A DNA stretch of 40,168 bases from NCBI GenBank assembly GCA_902196205.1, contig CABIKM010000044.1:1-40168 (forward strand), given 5' to 3'. Source of the DNA: Candidatus Methylomirabilis lanthanidiphila (GTDB lineage Bacteria > Methylomirabilota > Methylomirabilia > Methylomirabilales > Methylomirabilaceae). The notes under the pieces are model-generated. The model saw nothing but the letters and a program-made list of their open reading frames with translations. It had not been told where the DNA came from and made no database searches. Positions 26,488 to 35,531 of this stretch are shown here, in pieces (position 1 is the first letter of the stretch; the number at the start of each line of letters is the position of its first letter). Both the position numbers and the translations under genes were made by a program.

Positions 26488-27699
26488 TCAAAACAGGAGG
26501 ACCTCCACAACTTCTCCCTTTTCGAGGAGGTCCACATTGGCAGGAATCTCGATATAGCCTTCTGCGTCAGCCATCGAGGTAATGGCGCCCGACTCTTTGA
26601 AGACCGGAACCACCTCCCCGCCATCGAGGCGGACAGGCAGGTATTGATGCCGCCCGATGGTCGAGGTGTATCGACGGACCATCGGCGCCTTCAATGAGGC
26701 GAGCGCTCGCTCGCCAAGCCTTGACATCTTCCTGAGCGCGGGCGCCAGAATCCCATATCCGTTGGTCAGACAGGACGTGGGATAGCCCGGCATCCCGATC
26801 AACAGATGGCCTTCCACGACACCGCACAGGGTCGGTTTCCCGGGCTTGACGGCAATGCCGTGAAACTTGATCTCCCCCATCCGCTCCACCGCCTCGACCA
26901 TCATGTCCCGCTCGCCGACAGAGCTGCCTCCCGATAGGACGATGAGGTCGTACGTCAGGGCCTCCCGGATCGTCGAGATCGCCGCTTCCAACGTATCTTT
27001 CATAATCGGGAAAATCTGCGGAAGACCGCCGTTCTCGCTGATGAGCGCAGAGAGGGTATAGGAGTTGATGTCATAGATCCTTCCGGGACTGAGCGCCTCT
27101 CCGGGCATAAGAATTTCATTGCCGGAAGGAATGACAGCAACCGCAGGCTTCTGATACACCGTGACCTTTTGGAACCCGAGGGCGGCCAGCACGCCGATCT
27201 TGCTCGGATCCAGACGCATCCCGCGCTGAAGGACACAGCTTCCCGACTTGATGTCCTCACCCATCGGCGAGGCATGTTGTTGCGGATAGACAGGCTTGTA
27301 CACCATGACGTTGGTCCTGTCCAGCTCGGTATCTTCCACCATCACAACGGCATCGGCGCCATCGGGCATCGGGGCGCCAGTCGCCACCTGGATGCAGGCG
27401 GCAGGGCGGACGCTGAGGCGAGCCGACTCTCCGGCGTGAATCACCTCGATCAGCTCCAGAATCCTCGGTGAAAAGTTGCCCGCGCCGAAGGTATCCTCTG
27501 CCCTGACGGCATAACCGTCCATGGCCGCCCGAGCAAAAGGCGGCACATCCATCGACGCGCAGACCTCTTCAGCCAGAACCCGGCCCACCGCCTCAAGCAG
27601 CGTCACCTGCTCAGTCCGCTCTATCGGCCGGGCGGCGTCCATGACGATGCGCATCCCCGCCTCCAGGTCGAGGAGCGCCTTCATCGGTTTCATTACCAT
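26488..27699 (-). CDS. moeA: Molybdopterin molybdenumtransferase
   Basis: MoeA inserts molybdate into adenylylated molybdopterin to finish the cofactor. The 403 residues include MDVPPFARAAMDGYAVRAED, VATGAPMPDGADAVVMVEDTE, VIPSGNEI, LIVLSGGSSVGERDMM and LCGVVEGHLLIGMPGYPTS, covering all family domains and a C-terminal beta domain. The ATG at 27699 follows GAGG at good spacing; a GTG at 27711 sits within that ribosome site. It lies between trxB and apgM. With fdhD nearby, the molybdenum enzyme served could be a formate dehydrogenase encoded elsewhere. Confidence 0.94.
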   Translation of the reverse strand: MVMKPMKALLDLEAGMRIVMDAARPIERTEQVTLLEAVGRVLAEEVCASMDVPPFARAAMDGYAVRAEDTFGAGNFSPRILELIEVIHAGESARLSVRPAACIQVATGAPMPDGADAVVMVEDTELDRTNVMVYKPVYPQQHASPMGEDIKSGSCVLQRGMRLDPSKIGVLAALGFQKVTVYQKPAVAVIPSGNEILMPGEALSPGRIYDINSYTLSALISENGGLPQIFPIMKDTLEAAISTIREALTYDLIVLSGGSSVGERDMMVEAVERMGEIKFHGIAVKPGKPTLCGVVEGHLLIGMPGYPTSCLTNGYGILAPALRKMSRLGERALASLKAPMVRRYTSTIGRHQYLPVRLDGGEVVPVFKESGAITSMADAEGYIEIPANVDLLEKGEVVEVLLF

Positions 27700-27742
27700 G
27701 GTCTTCCTCACAAATAGCCGTCGCCGCTAACAGCAGGTGTTT

Positions 27743-27803
27743 AGGCTGAAGAGTGAAGGCTGAAGCATCCTAAAAACTTTCAGTCTATCTACCTTCAGCC
27801 TCT
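27743..27803. repeat. Heptad array with inverted arms, AGNCTGA type
   Basis: In the moeA-trxB gap, left arm AGGCTGA, AGAGTGA, AGGCTGA (27743-27763); right arm within 27778-27803 (TTTCAGTC, then CTTCAGCC), approximately its reverse complement. Same class as 21119-21180. Confidence 0.7.
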
Positions 27804-27844
27804 TCGACCCGATTCTGATAGCTGGAGGCCGATCGCTCACCTTC

Positions 27845-28777
27845 TTACCCGTGGTTTTCCAGGTACCTCTCGACGTCCAGGGCGGCCATACATCCCGATC
27901 CGGCTGCCGTAATGGCCTGCTTGTAGACGTGGTCCTGCACATCGCCCGCAGCATAGACGCCAGGAACGCTGGTCAACGTCCCGTTGTGCGTGACGATATA
28001 GCCTCGCTCGTCCATCTCCAACTGCCCCGCGAACAGCTTCGTATTGGGGGAATGCCCGATGGCAACGAATACCCCATCGCAGGCGAGCGTCTCCAGCGAC
28101 GTCGAACCATCAACGCGGGTGGCGATTCCGGTCACTTTCCCCTGCGACACATCAAGGATGTCTGCAACCGTCCGGTTCCACAAGATCTCAATCTTCGGAT
28201 TCGCAAAGATCCGCTCCTGCATGATCTTCGAGGCGCGCAGCTTGTCCCGTCGATGAATCAGCGTCACCTTCGCCGCGAATTTTGTCAGGAACAGCGCCTC
28301 CTCAACAGCCGAGTCGCCCCCGCCCACAATCGCCACCTTCTGATCCCTGAAAAAGAACCCATCACAGGTCGCGCAGGTCGACACCCCATGGCCCAGCAGT
28401 TTTCGCTCCGACTCAAGCCCGAGCATATTCGCCGACGCGCCGGTCGCAACGATCAGCGCCTTGGTCTTATGCACGTCATTGTCAACCGTCAGGGTGAAGG
28501 GGTTTCTGCTCACATCGGCGGCTGTGGCATCTCCCTTCACAAACCTCGCGCCGAATCGCTCCGCCTGCTGCCGCATCCGGGAGATCAGCTCCGGTCCCAT
28601 GAGCCCATCCGAGAATCCCGGATAGTTCTCCACCAGCGTCGTCAGGACCAACTGCCCGCCGGTCTCGTTTCCTTCGATGACCAGGGGATGCAGATTGGCT
28701 CTGGCGGTATACAAGGCCGCAGTCAGCCCCGCCGGACCTGAGCCGAGAATGATCACCTCTTCTGTAGGAGTACCCAT
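27845..28777 (-). CDS. trxB: Thioredoxin reductase
   Basis: TrxB transfers electrons from NADPH through FAD and a disulfide to thioredoxin. The 310 residues hold the FAD motif GSGPAGLTAALYTARA, the active site CATCDGFFF with Cys135 and Cys138, the NADPH motif GGGDSAVEEALFL and the late FAD motif YAAGDVQDHVYKQAITAAGSG. The ATG lies one base after the nuoI stop, so it is in the nuoG-B-I unit. Thioredoxin itself is not in the window; CcmG-type thiol proteins are, but they act in the periplasm. Confidence 0.95.
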   Translation of the reverse strand: MGTPTEEVIILGSGPAGLTAALYTARANLHPLVIEGNETGGQLVLTTLVENYPGFSDGLMGPELISRMRQQAERFGARFVKGDATAADVSRNPFTLTVDNDVHKTKALIVATGASANMLGLESERKLLGHGVSTCATCDGFFFRDQKVAIVGGGDSAVEEALFLTKFAAKVTLIHRRDKLRASKIMQERIFANPKIEILWNRTVADILDVSQGKVTGIATRVDGSTSLETLACDGVFVAIGHSPNTKLFAGQLEMDERGYIVTHNGTLTSVPGVYAAGDVQDHVYKQAITAAGSGCMAALDVERYLENHG

Positions 28778-28778
28778 A

Positions 28779-29309
28779 TCAGGAAGAGGGCGCCGCAGCG
28801 ACCGCCTCTACCTTCTCGGGCTCCGGCTCGGGAGTAGGCGCCGGCGGCTTTTCTGGAGTCATTGGAGAGGGGTAGTAACGATCTGCCGTCAGGGCCTTGA
28901 TATCGAAGACCAGGTCGCTGCGCACAGGGGCGCTCAGTTCGCCGATCCGGGTCCACATCGTAATGGCGTCGAAGGGGCAGACCTCGACGCACAGGTTACA
29001 GTACATGCAGAGGTTGTGGTCGATTTGGAAGGCGGACGGGTGGCGGCTCTTGCCCTTACCGGTCCCCGTAAGCTCGATGCAGCGGGTGGGGCAGATCCGA
29101 GCGCAGGCCTCACAGGCAGTACACTTGAGCTGTCCCGTCGTCTCGTCGATCGTGAGTACGTGGCGGTTCAGCGCCCGTAACGGCTGTGTCCGATGCTCAT
29201 CGGGATACTGGACAGTAATCGCGCGGGTGAAAAGGTACCGGAGCGTCACCTTCATCGAACGAAGGATACTGACGCTTCCGCCGAACAGATCTGAAAAATA
29301 GCGTCCCAT
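28779..29309 (-). CDS. nuoI: NADH-quinone oxidoreductase subunit I (cluster 2)
   Basis: 176 residues with CTACEACARICPTRCI and CMYCNLCVEVCPFDAI, the two 4Fe-4S motifs of NuoI, after an N-terminal segment resembling the other copy (MKVTLRYLFTRAITVQYPDEHR). The C-terminus is extended by a Pro/Glu-rich tail (TPEKPPAPTPEPEPEKVEAV) that the copy at 20036 lacks. AAGGGGG precedes the ATG, 12 bases after nuoB. The protein is diverged from the first NuoI, so it was not recently duplicated. Confidence 0.92.
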   Translation of the reverse strand: MGRYFSDLFGGSVSILRSMKVTLRYLFTRAITVQYPDEHRTQPLRALNRHVLTIDETTGQLKCTACEACARICPTRCIELTGTGKGKSRHPSAFQIDHNLCMYCNLCVEVCPFDAITMWTRIGELSAPVRSDLVFDIKALTADRYYPSPMTPEKPPAPTPEPEPEKVEAVAAAPSS

Positions 29310-29320
29310 AGCGTTCCCCC

Positions 29321-29848
29321 TTAAGCCGCCACCAGGGGCTCGGGCAAGGTAGGCCGGCCGCCTGGTTTCGCGCGCTCGCCGCGCATGATCTGATCCTGCA
29401 GGGTCAGGATGCCGAAGATGAGCGCCTCAGGAGTAGGCGGACAGCCTGGGACATAGACGTCGACCGGAACCAGCAGGTCCACCCCCTTGACGACATGATA
29501 GGCGTCGTAGTAGAAGGGGCCGCCGGAGATGGCACAAGCGCCCATGGCAATCACCCACTTGGGGTCGGGCATTTGCTCGTACAGCGTCTTGATGCGAGGC
29601 GCCATTTTCTCGGTGACGGTCCCGGCCACGATCATCACATCGGACTGGCGCGGCGACGGGCGAAAGACCCCCGCCCCCAAACGGTCAAGGTCGAAGCGGG
29701 AGGCCCCGGCAGCCATCATCTCAATTGCGCAGCAGGCCAGGCCGAAGGTCATCGGCCAGGGGGAGGATTTGCGAGCCCAGTTAAAGAGCCACTCGACCGT
29801 TGTCGTAATGACGTTCGGCTCGATCTGTTTGTTGTCGAACAACCCCAT
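29321..29848 (-). CDS. nuoB: NADH-quinone oxidoreductase subunit B (cluster 2)
   Basis: 175 residues with the N2 cluster ligands: [32 protein letters not shown] and [13 protein letters not shown]. Compared with the copy at 20532 it is clearly the same family but differs along its whole length. AAGGAGATC precedes the ATG at ideal spacing. It sits between nuoG and nuoI; nuoC, D, E, F and the membrane subunits are not here. Confidence 0.94.
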   Translation of the reverse strand: MGLFDNKQIEPNVITTTVEWLFNWARKSSPWPMTFGLACCAIEMMAAGASRFDLDRLGAGVFRPSPRQSDVMIVAGTVTEKMAPRIKTLYEQMPDPKWVIAMGACAISGGPFYYDAYHVVKGVDLLVPVDVYVPGCPPTPEALIFGILTLQDQIMRGERAKPGGRPTLPEPLVAA

Positions 29849-29869
29849 CAGTGATCTCCTTTATACATC

Positions 29870-29962
29870 AGCGTTCAGCCGTCAGCTATCAGCATTCAGC
29901 AGGTCCAGATCGGGTTCTTTCCCCGTATCTCGCTGAACGCTGTCGGCTGATAGCTGATAGCT
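29870..29962. repeat. Heptad array with inverted arms, AGCNNTC type
   Basis: In the nuoB-nuoG gap, left arm AGCGTTC, AGCCGTC, AGCTATC, AGCATTC (29870-29897); right arm 29931-29962 contains CGCTGAACGCTGTCGGCTGA and TAGCTGATAGC, close to its reverse complement. It could form a long hairpin between the two cistrons. Confidence 0.8.
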
Positions 29963-29974
29963 TCTTCACAGTCG

Positions 29975-31609
29975 CTATTGTGCCGCCGCTGTTTCCACCA
30001 ACGGCGTTCCCAACTCGCCAATACTCTCGTACGTCACGCCTGCACATGCCGAAACCGAGCGGGCGAGCTCTTGCCATACCGCTTCTGCATTCCCTTCCGT
30101 CAGGGGAAGTTCCATTCGGTTTGCAAGGCGCTGAAGGAACTCGACGAGCGGAATCGCGCGACCGAACGGTTCCAGCGCCGGTTGGAGCCGCTGAACCCGT
30201 CCCGCGAAATTTGTAAACGTCCCTTCCTTTTCAAAAAAGCTGAGTCCCGGTAGAACAACATGCGCCAGTTTTGCCGTCGCTGTCAAGAACAAATCGTGAG
30301 TGACCAGCAGATCCAGTTTTTTCAGTGAGTTCGCGACGGGGAGCTCTCCGGATAGCGCGGCCACCAAATCCTCTTCAAAGACGAGTAAGGCCGCCAGCCG
30401 CCCCTCGCCTGCAGCGCTCAGCATCTCTCTGGTCCCCATGCCTTGACTCTTTGGAAGCAATCCCAGCGTGCGCATTCCGACCGAGTTCGGATACTTGTCG
30501 GTCCGTCGAAGCAGATGATCTTCTGGCGCGTCACCGCCCGGCTCCTGAGATCGCGCTACCCGGTAATCGATGTTGGGAATGCCGAGTCTTTCTCCAAACA
30601 GTTGTCGAACGAGAAACGCCTCCTCGTTGGTCAGCCGTGCCGATGCGATTACGCCGATCGCCTCCGCTCCCTTCTCGCCGAGGATCCGGCTGAGGTCCTC
30701 GGCAATACGGTCGATCGCCTCGTCCCAGCTTGCCGGCTGCAACTCGCCGTGACGCTGCATGAACGGCGTACCGATCCGTCCCGGGTCCTGAGCGAAATGA
30801 AACTCGAAGCGGCCTTCATCGCAGATCCAGTGGCCGTTGACCTCATTATTGACTCGGGGGCGGATGCGGAGAATCTGCGCGCCCGATTCCTTATGGCGGA
30901 CATCAGCCGTAATATTGCATCCGGCGCTGCACAGTCCGCAGATCGTCGGAACCTGTGTGATCAGATCCCACGGCCTTGCGGCGAAGCGATAGTCGCGGCT
31001 CGTCAATGCGCCCACCGGACAGAGATCGATCACGTTCCCCGAGTATCTGTTATCGAGGCTCCGGCCCGGGAAGAGACCGATCTCGGATCGGTCGCCTCGA
31101 CCGAACACACCCAGCTCCGACGTGCCCGTCACATCCTGGCAAAACCGGACACAGCGCGTGCACAGAATACATCGCTCCGCGTCGAAGATAATGAAAGGAC
31201 CGATCGGTTGATGCTTGATCCGCTGGATCTTCGGTTCGATAAAGCGGCTTTCGCCGGGGCCGTATCTGAGCGTGTAGTTCTGAAGCGGGCACTCTCCGCC
31301 CTTGTCGCAGACAGGGCAATCGAGCGGGTGATTCAGCAGCAGAAACTCAAGCACCGCGTTCCTGGCCTTCTTCACCCGGTCTGAGGCCGTCAATACCTCC
31401 ATCCCATCCGCAACCGGGGTGGCACATGAGATCACCAGCTTCGGCGTCCCCTGCACCTCCACCTGGCACATCCGACAACTGCCTACTACGCGCAGCTTCG
31501 GATGATAGCAAAAATGCGGAATCTCGCTCCCGGTCTGCAGAACCGCCTCAAGAATCGACGTCCCGGCGGGAACCTGTACCGGTTTACTATCAACAATCAG
31601 CTCAACCAC
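29975..31609 (-). CDS. nuoG: NADH-quinone oxidoreductase subunit G, short form
   Basis: 544 residues: a plant-type 2Fe-2S domain (HFCYHPKLRVVGSCRMCQVE, later ISCATPV), the His-Cys3 motif HPLDCPVCDKGGECPLQ, two 4Fe-4S motifs (CILCTRCVRFCQ and later CPVGAL), the extra N7-type set CGLCSAGC with GHWICDEGRF, and a shortened molybdopterin-oxidoreductase-like domain. Full NuoG is usually 700-900 residues, so the C-terminal domain is truncated. GTG at 31609 (MVELIVDSKPVQVPAG) is chosen since GGAG lies upstream; a GTG at 31639 is possible. It is the first gene of its unit, about 125 bases after a strong promoter. Confidence 0.9.
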   Translation of the reverse strand: MVELIVDSKPVQVPAGTSILEAVLQTGSEIPHFCYHPKLRVVGSCRMCQVEVQGTPKLVISCATPVADGMEVLTASDRVKKARNAVLEFLLLNHPLDCPVCDKGGECPLQNYTLRYGPGESRFIEPKIQRIKHQPIGPFIIFDAERCILCTRCVRFCQDVTGTSELGVFGRGDRSEIGLFPGRSLDNRYSGNVIDLCPVGALTSRDYRFAARPWDLITQVPTICGLCSAGCNITADVRHKESGAQILRIRPRVNNEVNGHWICDEGRFEFHFAQDPGRIGTPFMQRHGELQPASWDEAIDRIAEDLSRILGEKGAEAIGVIASARLTNEEAFLVRQLFGERLGIPNIDYRVARSQEPGGDAPEDHLLRRTDKYPNSVGMRTLGLLPKSQGMGTREMLSAAGEGRLAALLVFEEDLVAALSGELPVANSLKKLDLLVTHDLFLTATAKLAHVVLPGLSFFEKEGTFTNFAGRVQRLQPALEPFGRAIPLVEFLQRLANRMELPLTEGNAEAVWQELARSVSACAGVTYESIGELGTPLVETAAAQ

Positions 31610-31664
31610 GCAACACTCCAGGGGGCCGAGCCTCACCACGGCTCACAATAATACCAGCCGGACA

Positions 31665-31722
31665 AGCAATCAGCCGTCTGCGGTGAAACCTATCGAAGGT
31701 CGGCGGCTGAACGCTGACCGCT
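31665..31722. repeat. Heptad array with inverted arms in the nuoG leader, AGCNNTC type
   Basis: Left AGCAATC, AGCCGTC (31665-31678); right CGGCGGCTGAACGCTGACCG followed by CT (31701-31722), whose reverse complement continues the AGCNNTC heptads. If transcription starts near 31735 the array lies in the 5' leader. Confidence 0.65.
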
Positions 31723-31742
31723 AAATACTACTTACTAATTAA

Positions 31743-31771
31743 ACTATAAAAGAGCCCCTAGATGCTGTCAA
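31743..31771 (-). promoter_or_regulatory. Near-consensus sigma-70 promoter of the nuoG unit
   Basis: On the minus strand TTGACA (31771-31766), exactly 17 bases, TATAGT (31748-31743): 11 of 12 consensus bases. Predicted start near 31735, about 125 bases before nuoG. Confidence 0.72.
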
Positions 31772-31827
31772 CTGCAAAGCGGCCAATTCTACACGCCTCG
31801 CGCGCCGTCTGGATCGTGGCTTTCACC

Positions 31828-31856
31828 TTGACTTCGCGTTCAACCGAAGCTATCGT
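31828..31856 (+). promoter_or_regulatory. Candidate sigma-70 promoter for the CBS-domain gene
   Basis: TTGACT (31828-31833), 17 bases, TATCGT (31851-31856). Transcription would start about 78 bases before the ATG at 31941. Confidence 0.5.
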
Positions 31857-31940
31857 TAAAATGGTACCAATGGGGAGTGGAAATAAGGATGGCATGACGT
31901 GTCAGCGCACTCCTGTATCACGATTGGGAGGCTAAGCATT

Positions 31941-32468
31941 ATGGGTATTGCGGCAAGCGAATTTGAGGACGCGTACGAGGACGTTGAGGCGGACGAGGAC
32001 ACCGAGAAGATATCCTGCACAATCCTGACCGAGCCGATTCGAGGATTGGAATTTCGGGAGCCGATTTGTGTCCAGTCTGATACCGCCGTGCGGGACGCGG
32101 CTACGGCGATGAACGACGCTCGTGTCGGCTGTGTACTCGTGATGGAGGGCGACCGGCTTATCGGAATCTTCACTGAGCGGGACATCCTGAAGAAGGTGGT
32201 GGGGCGGCTCGACCTGGACAGTCCTATCGGGCAAGCCATGACGCCCAATCCGGAGACCGTGGGGATGGATGACGGCATCGCCTACGCCCTCAACAAGATG
32301 CACGTTGGCGGCTACCGTCATATCCCGGTCCTCGACAGACAGGGCCGCCCGGTGGGCGTCGTGTCGATACGGGACGTCGTCAGGTTCATCGTCTCTCTGT
32401 TCCCCTCCGCGGTACTGAATGTGCCGCCCGAACCCAGCCTCGCGGCGCGAGAACTTGATGGCGGCTAG
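31941..32468 (+). CDS. Tandem CBS-domain protein
   Basis: 175 residues: an acidic N-terminal stretch (EFEDAYEDVEADEDTEKI), then two CBS domains (PICVQSDTAVRDAATAMNDARVGCVLVMEGD.. to FTERDILKKVVGR; and TPNPETVGMDDGIAYALNKM to VVSIRDVVRFI). CBS pairs bind adenosine nucleotides or SAM and regulate partner proteins; no catalytic domain is attached. GGGAGG nine bases upstream supports the ATG at 31941. It is followed by korA within 40 bases on the same strand, so it may sense energy state for that enzyme; this is inference. Confidence 0.88.
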   Translation: MGIAASEFEDAYEDVEADEDTEKISCTILTEPIRGLEFREPICVQSDTAVRDAATAMNDARVGCVLVMEGDRLIGIFTERDILKKVVGRLDLDSPIGQAMTPNPETVGMDDGIAYALNKMHVGGYRHIPVLDRQGRPVGVVSIRDVVRFIVSLFPSAVLNVPPEPSLAARELDGG

Positions 32469-32505
32469 CAAACAGTTAGACCCTATCCACGATGAAAGGA
32501 TCTCG

Positions 32506-34416
32506 ATGAGCGATAACGAGAGCACGCAGTCTGCGCCTGAGGCCCGGTCCCGACCGATGAGCGAGTTGGAGACGGTCGTCGTTCGGTTTGCCGGCGATTC
32601 AGGCGATGGGATGCAACTGACCGGAACGGAATTTACCAAAAGCGTTGCGCTGGAAGGGAGTGACTTGGCGACATTCCCGGATTACCCGGCCGAGATTCGG
32701 GCGCCGGCAGGAACGCTGGCCGGCGTATCGGCCTACCAGATTCACTTCTCGAACCAGGAGGTTTATACCCCGGGTGATCAACCCGACGTCCTGGTGGTCA
32801 TGAATCCGGCCGCCTTGCGGATCAACCTGCCGGACCTGCCGCGCGGCGGGATCATCATCGCGAATGTCGGGACGTTCACTCAGTCGAACCTTGAGAAGGC
32901 GGGATATAGGTCGAATCCGCTGGAAGACGGCAGCCTATCCGGTTATCAGGTGTTTGCCATCGACATCTCCAAGCAGGTCGCGCTCGCCCTGGACGGGATG
33001 GGGCTGACAGCCAAAGAGGTCGGACGCTGTAAAAACTTCTACGCCCTCGGCCTCATGTTCTGGTTGTACAACCATCCGATGGAGCGCGAGGAGAAGAGCA
33101 TCCGGGCCAAGTTCCAGAAAAATCCGAAGCTTGCCGAGGCCAACATCAAGGCGTTTCGGGCCGGCTACTATTACGGCGAGACCGCCGAGCTGTTTCCGAC
33201 CCGCTACGTCGTGCCCCCTGCCGTCATCGCGCCGGGCACCTATCGCCACATTACCGGTAACGAGGCCACGGCGATCGGCCTCATCACCGCGGCGCAGCTC
33301 GCATCGTTGCCGCTCTTTTGCGGAAGCTACCCGATCACGCCGGCCTCCGATATCCTGCACACCCTGGCCATGTATCCGCACTACGATGTGATCACATTTC
33401 AGGCTGAGGATGAGATCGCGGCGATGACCGCGACGATCGGGGCGGCGTACGCGGGCGCGCTCGGGGTGACCACGACCTCCGGTCCTGGCATGGCGCTCAA
33501 GACCGAAGCGATCGGCCTGGCCGTCATGGCCGAGTTGCCGTTGGTTATCGTGAACGTCCAGCGCGGCGGACCGTCCACCGGCCTGCCGACCAAGACCGAA
33601 CAGGCCGACCTCTTCCAGGCGGTCTTCGGGCGGAACGGCGAGTGTCCCGCCGTCGTGATCGCGCCGGCAACGCCCGGCGATTGCTTCCGGATGGCCATTG
33701 AGGCCGCCCGGATCGCCATACGCCACATGTGTACAGTGATCTATCTGTCGGACGGCTTCCTGGCCAACGGCGCCGAACCCTGGAAGCTCCCGGAGGTCGC
33801 ATCGCTTCAGAAGATCCCGGTCACGTTCAGGACCGACCCTGAGGGATTTTACCCCTATCTGCGCGATCCTGAGACCCTGGCACGCCCGTGGGTCATTCCG
33901 GGAACACCGGGGATGGAACACCGCATCGGCGGTCTTGAGAAAGAGGATGTGATCGGGAACGTCTCGTACGAAGCGAAGAACCATGAGAAGATGGTTCGGA
34001 TACGGGCCGAAAAGATTGCGCGCGTCGTCCATGAGATCCCGGACGCAACGGTCTATGGCGATCCATCCGGCGATCTGCTCATCGTCGGATGGGGCTCAAC
34101 CTACGGGGCAATCATGCAGGCGGTCAAGAGTCTCCGTCGGCGCGGCCACCGTGTGTCGGCGCTCCATCTGCGTTACCTGAACCCGATGCCGGCCAACGTC
34201 GGCCGTCTGCTGTCCAACTTCCAACGCGTGCTGGTCGCGGAGATGAACCTTGGACAGTTGCTGATGATGCTCCGGGCGCAGTACCTGGTTGACGCGGTGG
34301 GGTTCCATAAGGTCCAGGGCAGGCCGTTCAAGGTCTCCGAAATCGTGATCAAGGCGGAAGAACTCTTGGGCGCGCGTGAACAGACTGAGCTCTGTACGCA
34401 CGCAGAGGTGGTATAA
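32506..34416 (+). CDS. korA: 2-oxoacid:ferredoxin oxidoreductase, fused gamma-alpha subunit
   Basis: KorA with KorB oxidises a 2-oxoacid, probably 2-oxoglutarate, to an acyl-CoA with ferredoxin as acceptor, or runs in reverse. The 636 residues fuse the gamma domain at the N-terminus (RFAGDSGDGMQLTGTEF, PAEIRAPAGTLAGVSAYQI) to the alpha domain (GNEATAIGLITAAQLASLPLFCGSYPITPASDILHTL, QAEDEIAAMTATIGAAYAGA, TTSGPGM, QRGGPSTGLPTKTEQADL). The fused order is that of KorA in bacteria. The ATG at 32506 follows AAAGGATC. The substrate is assigned by similarity; pyruvate is less likely. Confidence 0.9.
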   Translation: MSDNESTQSAPEARSRPMSELETVVVRFAGDSGDGMQLTGTEFTKSVALEGSDLATFPDYPAEIRAPAGTLAGVSAYQIHFSNQEVYTPGDQPDVLVVMNPAALRINLPDLPRGGIIIANVGTFTQSNLEKAGYRSNPLEDGSLSGYQVFAIDISKQVALALDGMGLTAKEVGRCKNFYALGLMFWLYNHPMEREEKSIRAKFQKNPKLAEANIKAFRAGYYYGETAELFPTRYVVPPAVIAPGTYRHITGNEATAIGLITAAQLASLPLFCGSYPITPASDILHTLAMYPHYDVITFQAEDEIAAMTATIGAAYAGALGVTTTSGPGMALKTEAIGLAVMAELPLVIVNVQRGGPSTGLPTKTEQADLFQAVFGRNGECPAVVIAPATPGDCFRMAIEAARIAIRHMCTVIYLSDGFLANGAEPWKLPEVASLQKIPVTFRTDPEGFYPYLRDPETLARPWVIPGTPGMEHRIGGLEKEDVIGNVSYEAKNHEKMVRIRAEKIARVVHEIPDATVYGDPSGDLLIVGWGSTYGAIMQAVKSLRRRGHRVSALHLRYLNPMPANVGRLLSNFQRVLVAEMNLGQLLMMLRAQYLVDAVGFHKVQGRPFKVSEIVIKAEELLGAREQTELCTHAEVV

Positions 34417-34418
34417 CC

Positions 34419-35443
<1,025 letters not shown>

Positions 35444-35444
<1 letters not shown>

Positions 35445-35464
35445 GCGATCAGCGATCAGCCGTT
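35444..35464. repeat. Short heptad array, AGCNNTC type
   Basis: AGCGATC, AGCGATC, AGCCGTT directly at the korB stop codon. No clear inverted arm. Confidence 0.55.
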
Positions 35465-35531
35465 AGGTAGAGGCTACCGACTGCTCGTACATACAGTGGA
35501 AGCATCCGTACGCTTATAAAGGGGGGTCGGC

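Larger units (their letters stand above)
31610..31940. other. Divergent intergenic region (nuoG / CBS-domain gene)
   Basis: This 331-base stretch has no gene. It holds the minus-strand promoter of the nuoG unit, a heptad array in the nuoG leader, and a plus-strand promoter candidate for the CBS gene; all are listed separately. Confidence 0.7.

Noticed and set aside
26427-26624. Longer N-terminus for apgM
   Set aside because: It overlaps the moeA coding region and shows no family resemblance; the protein begins properly at 26426.
32935-34032. Long open frame on the minus strand opposite korA
   Set aside because: It is rich in Arg, Gly and His with no motif, as expected for the shadow of a GC-rich gene; korA motifs on the plus strand are unambiguous.
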